64,000 bases of DNA, taken from positions 248,001 through 312,000 of the forward strand of contig NZ_NSKB01000002.1 of assembly GCF_002286975.1 (NCBI RefSeq), written 5' to 3'. This stretch comes from Halomonas salipaludis (GTDB taxonomy: Bacteria; Pseudomonadota; Gammaproteobacteria; Pseudomonadales; Halomonadaceae). Positions 58,401 through 64,000 of the stretch are shown one piece after another. The notes under the pieces are model-generated. The model was not told where the DNA came from. It did no database searches and worked only from the letters and a program-made list of their open reading frames with translations. Position 1 is the stretch's first letter. Every line of letters starts with the position of its first letter. The position numbers were made by a program, and so were the translations under genes.

Positions 58401-58568
58401 TCGCGCCAGGCACGCTTCATGATTCCCATGGCCATTTCGCTGGGCTTCGGCATGCTGTTCGCTACCCTGATCCTGCTGATCCTGGTGCCGGTGCTCTATT
58501 TGAGCCTCGAGCGACTGCGCGAACGTCTGACACCGCACGCCGCGCCACGCCCACAGGAGGCCCGCTGA
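55467..58568 (+). CDS. RND multidrug efflux transporter (AcrB/MdtB-like)
   Basis: A 1033-residue inner-membrane pump with the twelve-helix, two-repeat plan of the hydrophobe/amphiphile efflux family. The proton-relay pair Asp399-Asp400 is in 'GIVVDDAIMVGENIYSY'; the opposite helix has 'GVVINDALVLIDYANRRR'. Together with the adaptor upstream and a two-component system downstream it forms a complete regulated efflux locus. The substrate range is unknown. Long open frames on the opposite strand are GC-rich shadows. Confidence 0.9.
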   Translation: MMRRGPIAWMVHHGVAPNLLMLLLIVGGLMASLTIKKEVFPDFDIEVVQISVSYPGATPEEVEQSILLPVEAELADIEGIDEVTATASEGSASLRATLIDGVEVMRVYQDIQQAVNAITTLPAAADPPRINLAGRSRSVLRLQVHGNVSDRALHDAAEEIRAELIASRGIAKAELSGNREREIQVWLDDQAMRRFDMTHGQLAARIGDEALDLAGGRLSTQEGEWLIHYQGRRDDALAFAELPVGSTANGGIIRLSDVAEVRDGFAESDREVQYNGQPGLTIDVYQIGDQTPLGISEAVHAELDRLIANLPEGVTLSVARDSSEIYRDRLDLLLKNAWLGLALVMVMMALFLEARLALWVTLGIPTAFLGAMLFLPWIGVSINMMTMFAFIIALGIVVDDAIMVGENIYSYREQGHSLREAAVRGARELATPITFAILSNIVAFLPLLFLPGFLGMIFAMVPLVVITVFVMSLVEALFILPAHLAHGTSRRPTPRWQRPLERVRHSMQGGLTRFTERRFAPLLQRALDQRALTISLAVAVLAVALAYAMSGRLGFSLMPRVESDQVQASVTLPVGSPMADDRRVRDQLLEAAERLAERDDGPHFTGTRTRLDGDSLEVLLQLDPASLDAWPPSRVAREWRELSGELTNVQAVRFESDVGGPGRGAGLTLRLSHPDSNVLEAASLRLADELTQFGGLTDIDSGLGDGLPQLEVRLSAEGRALGLSGSDLAAQLRGPLQGVTAVEQHAGRTSVSVEVRLPPQARDSLSELYQLPIRTAEGVEVPLARVADIDIGRASTTLRRTDGRRDITVTADLDGDAQVNQVLATLQEQVFPGVEAAYPGLEIGLGGRQQDTADNLAALRTAMWLTLAAIYCLLAIPFRSYLQPLLVMAAIPFGVIGAVGGHLIMGFGLSIVSLLGMLALSGVVINDALVLIDYANRRRREGMAAREAIVAAATRRLRPIMMTTMTTFLGLAPMIFETSRQARFMIPMAISLGFGMLFATLILLILVPVLYLSLERLRERLTPHAAPRPQEAR

Positions 58569-60013
58569 TGCCCGCCTACTCGTTCCCTCGCCGCCCGGTG
58601 GTATCGCGCCTCGGCGTCAAGCTGTTCGTAATCATCCTGGCGGTCAACGTGCTGATTGCCGGGTTGGTGTTCCTGGCCGTGTCGCGCAGCATCGACCGCG
58701 GCTTCATCGACTACCTGGAGACCACCCAGACCACCCGTGCCGAAACCCTGGCCGAAGGCCTCGCCGAGGAGTGGCAGCGGCGTGGCGATTGGCAGTGGCT
58801 ACGCGATGACATGAGCGCCTGGCAGCGCCTGGTACGCCAACAACTGTGGCCCGGCGACGGCCCGCCACCGCAGGGCATCGACCGGCGCCTGGGTGATCCA
58901 GGCGACTTCGTGCTGCATGACGCCAACGGCCTGCCGGTAATCGGGCTGCGTCCCGACGACGACGAAGCCGCCGGAGGCTCCGAGCTGCACTGGCTGCCGA
59001 TCATCAGTCAGGGCGAGCAGGTCGGGGCACTCGGCTACCGCCCTCCCCAGCAACTCATGGCGCGCATGGACCGCATCTTCCTGTCTCGACAGCAGCGCAA
59101 CCTGGGCATCATCGTCGCCTCGCTGGCACTCGCTTCGCTGCTGCTGGCCGGCGGGCTGTCGTGGTGGCTGGGCGGGCGCACCGGGCATATGGCGCTGGCC
59201 ACCCGGCGCCTCACCGAGGGCGACTACGATATCCGCCTGCCGGAGCACGGCGGCGATGAGCTGTCGCGACTCTCCCACGACTTCAACGTGCTGGCGGCGA
59301 CGCTCGAGGCCAACCGCGAGGCGCGAAGCCGCTGGGTATCCGACATCGCCCACGAGCTGCGCACGCCGCTGGCGGTGCTGCGCGGCGAGATCGAAGCCAT
59401 GCAGGACGGTATCCGCCCGATGAACGAGGATAACCTCGGCTCGCTGGCCCAGGAGGTCGGTCAGCTCGAACGGCTGGTCGCCGACCTGCGGCTGCTGGCC
59501 CAGAGCGATGCCGGCGTGCTCGACGTATCGCTGGCGCCCCTCGATCTGGCCGAGACGCTGGCCGCGCGCCTCGAGGAGCGCCGCGACTGGCTGGCCGACC
59601 AGGGCCTCGAGCTAGAGGTGCATATCACCGACCAGGCGCCGATCCGCGGCGACCTGCAGCGCTTGCGCCAGCTGTGGCACAACCTGCTCGACAACACTTG
59701 CGCCTATACCCAGGCCCCCGGCCGGCTCAGGGTCAGTCTGGCGAGCGATACGCAGGTCGTGCGCATCGTCTGGGAGGACACCGCCCCGGGCGTGCCCGAG
59801 CAGGAGCTCGACCATCTCACCGAGCGTCTCTACCGGGTCGAGGGTTCGCGCAACCGCGCCAGCGGCGGCAGCGGACTGGGGCTGTCGATCGCCACCGCCC
59901 TGGTTACCGCCCACGGCGGCAGCATGCGAGCCTCGAATTCCCCGCTCGGCGGGTTATGCTGGACCCTCGAATTTCCACTGCTCAGGGAGAACGTGCATGA
60001 GCGCCACGCCTAA
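58568..60013 (+). CDS. Sensor histidine kinase (BaeS-like)
   Basis: A 481-residue membrane kinase. Helices near residues 16-40 and 178-200 bracket a periplasmic sensor domain; a HAMP domain follows, then the H-box with His262 in 'SDIAHELRTPLAVLRGE', the N-box 'LWHNLLDNTCAYTQAPG' and G-boxes 'WEDTAPGVPEQEL' and 'GGSGLGLSIATALV'. In the N-box the usual second Asn is Thr. Its start overlaps the pump stop and its end overlaps the regulator start by 17 nt. It probably senses envelope stress and phosphorylates the adjacent response regulator to raise pump expression. Confidence 0.9.
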   Translation: MPAYSFPRRPVVSRLGVKLFVIILAVNVLIAGLVFLAVSRSIDRGFIDYLETTQTTRAETLAEGLAEEWQRRGDWQWLRDDMSAWQRLVRQQLWPGDGPPPQGIDRRLGDPGDFVLHDANGLPVIGLRPDDDEAAGGSELHWLPIISQGEQVGALGYRPPQQLMARMDRIFLSRQQRNLGIIVASLALASLLLAGGLSWWLGGRTGHMALATRRLTEGDYDIRLPEHGGDELSRLSHDFNVLAATLEANREARSRWVSDIAHELRTPLAVLRGEIEAMQDGIRPMNEDNLGSLAQEVGQLERLVADLRLLAQSDAGVLDVSLAPLDLAETLAARLEERRDWLADQGLELEVHITDQAPIRGDLQRLRQLWHNLLDNTCAYTQAPGRLRVSLASDTQVVRIVWEDTAPGVPEQELDHLTERLYRVEGSRNRASGGSGLGLSIATALVTAHGGSMRASNSPLGGLCWTLEFPLLRENVHERHA

Positions 60014-60695
60014 CGAAACCGTGCTGATCGTCGAGGACGAGCCTAAGATCGCCAGCCTGGTGGCCGACTACCTCCGCGGCAGCGGCTTCGCCTCGCACCA
60101 CCTCGACCACGGCGACAGCGTGGTGCCGTGGCTCGAGCAGCAGCAGCCCGACCTGGTACTGCTCGACCTGATGTTGCCGGGTACCGACGGCCTGACCCTG
60201 TGCCGCCAGCTGCGCGAGCGCTGGCCGCGGCTGCCGGTGATCATGCTCACCGCGCGGGTCGAAGAGGTCGACCGCCTGCTGGGCCTGGAACTCGGCGCCG
60301 ACGACTATATCTGCAAACCGTTCAGCCCCCGTGAGGTGGTGGCACGGATCAAGGCAGTGCTGCGCCGCAGCCGCGCCGCCGAGGCACCGGCCGGCGCCGA
60401 GAGCGCCGCGCTGGTCCTCGACGACGACGGCTGGCGGGCACTGGCCGACGGCCACGACCTGGGGCTCACCGCCGTCGAGTTCCAGCTGCTCAAGGTGCTG
60501 ATGAATGCGCCGGGACGGATCTTCTCCCGCGACCAGTTGATGGATCATATGTACCGCGACCATCGCATCGTCTCCGAGCGCACCGTCGACAGCCACATCA
60601 AGAAGCTGCGCAAGAAGATCAGCGACGTGTGGCCGGAGCGCGAGATCATCCGCTCGGTCTACGGCGTGGGCTACAAGTACCAGCCGGAGGAGTAA
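59997..60695 (+). CDS. OmpR-family response regulator (BaeR-like)
   Basis: A 232-residue two-domain regulator. The receiver domain has the acidic pair in 'IVEDEPKIA', the phospho-acceptor Asp57 in 'LVLLDLMLPGTDG' and Lys in 'DDYICKPFSPREV'. The C-terminal winged helix includes 'LGLTAVEFQLLKVLMNAPGR' and 'SERTVDSHIKKLRKKI'. It is the partner of the overlapping kinase gene and is likely to control the pump operon. Similarity is closest by eye to BaeR. Confidence 0.92.
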   Translation: MSATPNETVLIVEDEPKIASLVADYLRGSGFASHHLDHGDSVVPWLEQQQPDLVLLDLMLPGTDGLTLCRQLRERWPRLPVIMLTARVEEVDRLLGLELGADDYICKPFSPREVVARIKAVLRRSRAAEAPAGAESAALVLDDDGWRALADGHDLGLTAVEFQLLKVLMNAPGRIFSRDQLMDHMYRDHRIVSERTVDSHIKKLRKKISDVWPEREIIRSVYGVGYKYQPEE

Positions 60696-60726
60696 GGCGC
60701 CATCCGTGGCAACAGCGATCATGCCT

Positions 60727-62253
<1,527 letters not shown>

Positions 62254-62349
62254 CTAGCGTTGTTGGTTTTTGGGAAAAGCCTCCTCTTGAGGGCGGAGCT
62301 AGTGCTCTCCTCCCCCTCGAGAAGCAGACGTCAGGGTCTCGAATACGGA

Positions 62350-64000
62350 CTATTCGGAGAGGAACTCGCAGTGCCCGGTCAGGACGAAAGCGGCGGGATC
62401 GATCAAGCGTCCCTCGGCTTCCACCCGTCCGTCGTCGTGGAAGAGCACGCGACCGTACTCGGGATCCTCGACGACCCAGGCCTGCTGCTCACGCACAGGA
62501 TCGATCTGATGACGCGCCAGGAACTCTTCCGCCGGGGTGTCGCGTCCCAGCCGCACGACCCACCAGCTGCGCTGCCCGGGAACGCGCAGCTCGTGGTGGG
62601 CGGAGGCGCCACGCTGCATCAGCTTCGGTGCTGCACTGGTGGTCAGCGCCAGCACGCCATGCCCCGAACGGGCCACGGCGCCGCGCTCGTTGAGTCGCCA
62701 CTCGTCGAACGCCGGGGTGGGGAACCAGCAGTGGGTGAAATCCGGTTGGCTGGCGTGGCCCTCGAACACCACGATGGCCAGGCTGCGGTACTGCTGGACG
62801 CGGGGAATACTGGCCGAGCCACCCCAGAATGACGGTCGACCGAAGCCCGCCTGTACCCGCTCACCAGGATGATTGATCCAGACCTGGGCGTGCGGCTCGG
62901 TACCGATACGCGCCTGAATCAGCGTCTCCTGATAGCCCCACTCGAACCAGCGGTAGCGGGCGGCACTACCCATGGCGGTGTCGCGGGTCTTGTAGTGGTA
63001 GAGCCGGGCGAAGCCGTTCTCGCCCTGCTGATAGACCCACTCCTGCCCCTCGTCGCCCTGCCAGCACGCCCGCTGGCCCAGTGACTCCGGCAACGCCAGG
63101 CCATGATCGCGCAGGCATAGCGCCAACTGCGCCAGGCAGTGAACATGGGAACCGAAACTACCCTTGCGCCACAGAAGACGCGCCAGCCCGGTCAGTTCCA
63201 GGGTGTCGGCGGCGCACAGCGAGTGTTGATAGCTGCGTCCCTGGGCACCGGTGAGAAAGCCCTGGTGGGCGGCGTTGGCAACGACCGTGACTAGCCGCTC
63301 GATGGCCCGCGCGGCGCGCTCGCGCAGGGTGTCGTCGGGGCCGAGGGCATGGATGGCGGTAAAGCCCTTGAGGTCGATCGGGAAGTAGGGGGCTGAGTTG
63401 AACTCGGCCATCTCCGCCCTCTCGAAATGGTCGAACCATTCCATCAGCCGCTGTCGGCCCGTCTCGCTCTGCTCGGCACCGATGCGCCCCGAGCGCCGGA
63501 AGCGCGATTCCGGGTGCAGATGGCCGGCAAGATAGCAAGCGGTGTGGAAAAGCAGGGCGTGGTTCTCGGAAAAGTACCACTGCACATCGTTGCCCGGCTC
63601 GTCCATCCAGTAGCGGTAGTCGAGAATGGCAGCATCGATGCGCGCCAACAGCGCCGGCGACAGCCTGTGCCCGTGTTGGATTCGCGCCCACAGCAGTGGC
63701 ACCAGCGAGAAATCGGCACAGTCGTAACACTGCTCGATAGCCGGCAGCTCCGCCTCGATGATCCTCTCGGCGGTGGCGAGCATCGCCTCGCTGCCCTCGT
63801 CGAGACAGGCCAGCGCCCGCTCGGTATCCGACTCGGCGTTGGTGGCGATCCAGCCCAGCGTCTCTTCGATTCGGCCAGCCAACGTCTCGACGGGGGCGCC
63901 GAGCGCGGAACGATGGGTGATCTCGGCACCCAGCCGCAGCGCGGTGGTGAAGCCCCCGCAGTCGACGGTGATATCGAAATAGCGATAGTCGGCCGGTAGC
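62350..64000 (-). CDS. Hypothetical protein, probable alpha/alpha-barrel, truncated by the window edge
   Basis: The reading frame stays open to the right end of the window, so only the C-terminal 550 residues are present; a TTG at 63882 is internal and not a believable start. The visible stretch 'WYFSENHALLFHTACYLAGH' followed by 'FNSAPYFPIDLKGFTAIHAL' resembles large uncharacterised helical-barrel proteins with a SENH motif, a layout found in lyases and glycosidases, but no catalytic assignment can be made. It precedes the sugar porin in the same direction, hinting at a carbohydrate role. Not recognised as a named family. Confidence 0.55.
   Translation of the reverse strand, partial: LPADYRYFDITVDCGGFTTALRLGAEITHRSALGAPVETLAGRIEETLGWIATNAESDTERALACLDEGSEAMLATAERIIEAELPAIEQCYDCADFSLVPLLWARIQHGHRLSPALLARIDAAILDYRYWMDEPGNDVQWYFSENHALLFHTACYLAGHLHPESRFRRSGRIGAEQSETGRQRLMEWFDHFERAEMAEFNSAPYFPIDLKGFTAIHALGPDDTLRERAARAIERLVTVVANAAHQGFLTGAQGRSYQHSLCAADTLELTGLARLLWRKGSFGSHVHCLAQLALCLRDHGLALPESLGQRACWQGDEGQEWVYQQGENGFARLYHYKTRDTAMGSAARYRWFEWGYQETLIQARIGTEPHAQVWINHPGERVQAGFGRPSFWGGSASIPRVQQYRSLAIVVFEGHASQPDFTHCWFPTPAFDEWRLNERGAVARSGHGVLALTTSAAPKLMQRGASAHHELRVPGQRSWWVVRLGRDTPAEEFLARHQIDPVREQQAWVVEDPEYGRVLFHDDGRVEAEGRLIDPAAFVLTGHCEFLSE

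Noticed and set aside
54825-58538. A 1237-residue open frame on the minus strand opposite the RND pump
   Set aside because: It is antisense to a clear RND transporter, has low-complexity His/Gln/Gly/Arg composition and no domain or ribosome-binding site; long shadows are expected in GC-rich DNA.

Overview
The window looks like part of the chromosome of a halophilic gammaproteobacterium of the Halomonas type. Three things point there: a full ectoine-degradation (doe) gene set, an alpha-glucosidase whose catalytic residues fall at the same positions as in the Halomonas HaG enzyme, and GC-rich coding DNA throughout. No rRNA, tRNA, CRISPR array, transposase or phage gene was recognised.

Region 1 (about 1-16,700, + strand) is an aryl polyene (APE) pigment cluster, entered partway. 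Its genes overlap or nearly touch and run in the apeD-E-F-G-H-I-J-K-L-M-N-O-P-Q-R order. Two genes are inserted: a HAL/TAL/PAL-family ammonia-lyase after the acyltransferase, and a flavin enzyme with phenolic-halogenase motifs after the exporter. The ligase and the ApeI-type dehydratase are fused, while the glycosyltransferase and acyltransferase (one ApeJ protein in E. coli) are separate. A small secreted protein and a low-GC phosphopantetheinyl transferase close the region. Just outside lies a second LolA-like protein related to ApeL, with a long acidic tail.

Region 2 (about 16.7-28.3 kb) is mostly housekeeping and transport: a membrane protein, RidA, a tandem universal stress protein beside a SulP anion transporter, a slipin/NfeD pair, a YnjBCD-like ABC transporter and a HAD-family dehalogenase.

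Region 3 (28.4-41.4 kb, all on the - strand) is the doe locus. Reading with transcription the order is doeA, doeB, doeX, then four extra genes, then doeC and doeD. The extra genes encode a nitrilase-superfamily amidohydrolase, an ATP-grasp ligase, a C45 Ntn acyltransferase/hydrolase and a 927-residue Orn/Lys/Arg-type PLP decarboxylase. The last three overlap or nearly touch. This cassette of amine-forming, amide-forming and amide-breaking enzymes inside an osmolyte catabolic locus is the best candidate here for an undescribed pathway.

Region 4 (41.7-46.5 kb, + strand) holds a GhrA-type hydroxyacid dehydrogenase, nicotinamidase, nicotinate phosphoribosyltransferase, a DUF3108 protein and a LysO-type exporter. 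A tandem 7-bp repeat and a LacI-type palindrome then lead into region 5 (46.7-54.1 kb, + strand). That is an alpha-glucoside uptake operon ordered like aglEFGAK (binding protein, two permeases, alpha-glucosidase, ATPase) followed by a LacI regulator.

Region 6 (54.2-60.7 kb, + strand) is an RND efflux pump (adaptor plus transporter) with an overlapping BaeSR-like two-component system. Region 7 (60.7-64 kb, - strand) is a LamB/ScrY-like sugar porin behind a gene of unknown function that runs off the right edge. One intergenic repeat family occurs twice, in opposite orientations, near 40.1 kb and 50.0 kb.
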